A DNA stretch of 36,703 bases from Candidatus Altarchaeum sp. (GTDB lineage Archaea; Altiarchaeota; Altiarchaeia; Altiarchaeales; Altiarchaeaceae). A program made the position numbers and the translations under genes. The notes beneath the pieces are model-generated. The model ran no database searches and had not been told where the DNA came from. It saw only the letters and a list, made by a program, of their open reading frames with translations. The stretch spans positions 1 to 36,703 of the forward strand of contig JAGTWP010000002.1 in the NCBI GenBank assembly GCA_018260755.1, in the 5' to 3' direction. This document shows, in pieces, positions 36,590 through 36,703 of this stretch (the first letter of the stretch is position 1; the number at the start of each line of letters is the position of its first letter).

Positions 36590-36703
36590 GTTTTACAATT
36601 AAAATGTATGTTTTATTAGTATTACTCTACAATTAAAATGTATGTTTTATTAGTATTACTCTACAATTAAAATGTATGTTTTATTAGTATTACTCTACAA
36701 TTA
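36590..36703. repeat. 34-bp tandem repeat at the right edge of the window
   Basis: acaattaaaatgtatgttttattagtattactct; 'aaaatgtatg' at 36601, 36635, 36669; runs off the window. Confidence 0.93.

Noticed and set aside
36590-36703. CRISPR array at the right edge
   Set aside because: The 34-bp repeats are contiguous with no unique spacers; it is a tandem repeat.

Overview
This is an AT-rich archaeal chromosomal segment. Most of it is housekeeping genes: DUF763, DUF2070, MobB/MoaC/MoaB, thermosome, ThiC, ThiDN, aSelBL-like factor, eL31, aIF6, MqnA/D-like protein, NIF3, GNAT, Nudix, Hel308, NfeD/ClpP-class protease, SixA, type II GAPDH, amidohydrolase, formylmethanofuran dehydrogenase D-B-A and a DUF4143-type ATPase. 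The accessory content stands out in five places. (1) An AAA+ ATPase and an S8 subtilisin-like protease form a translationally coupled pair with IetAS-like architecture, lodged among housekeeping genes. (2) There is a family of short non-coding inverted-repeat elements (about 200-375 bp). Two copies have perfect 8-bp target-site duplications, and virtual excision of each restores the reading frame of a decayed gene (a restriction-endonuclease-like ORF and a retropepsin-like aspartic protease). (3) A hairpin plus 'CTCCGA..GAGGTGA' module recurs inside those elements and alone as a 3-copy array. (4) MobB is split across two frames at a dnaX-like A AAA AAG heptamer with an SD-like upstream box, followed by a 30-bp dual-frame tandem repeat that leads into the expected C-terminal domain. 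(5) Decayed genes are present: a VapC toxin with an intact-looking antitoxin, a DUF763 5' relic and an ATPase fragment. Many gene junctions carry distinct short tandem repeats. No tRNA, rRNA or CRISPR array was recognised. Family assignments come from motif recognition only; no database search was run.
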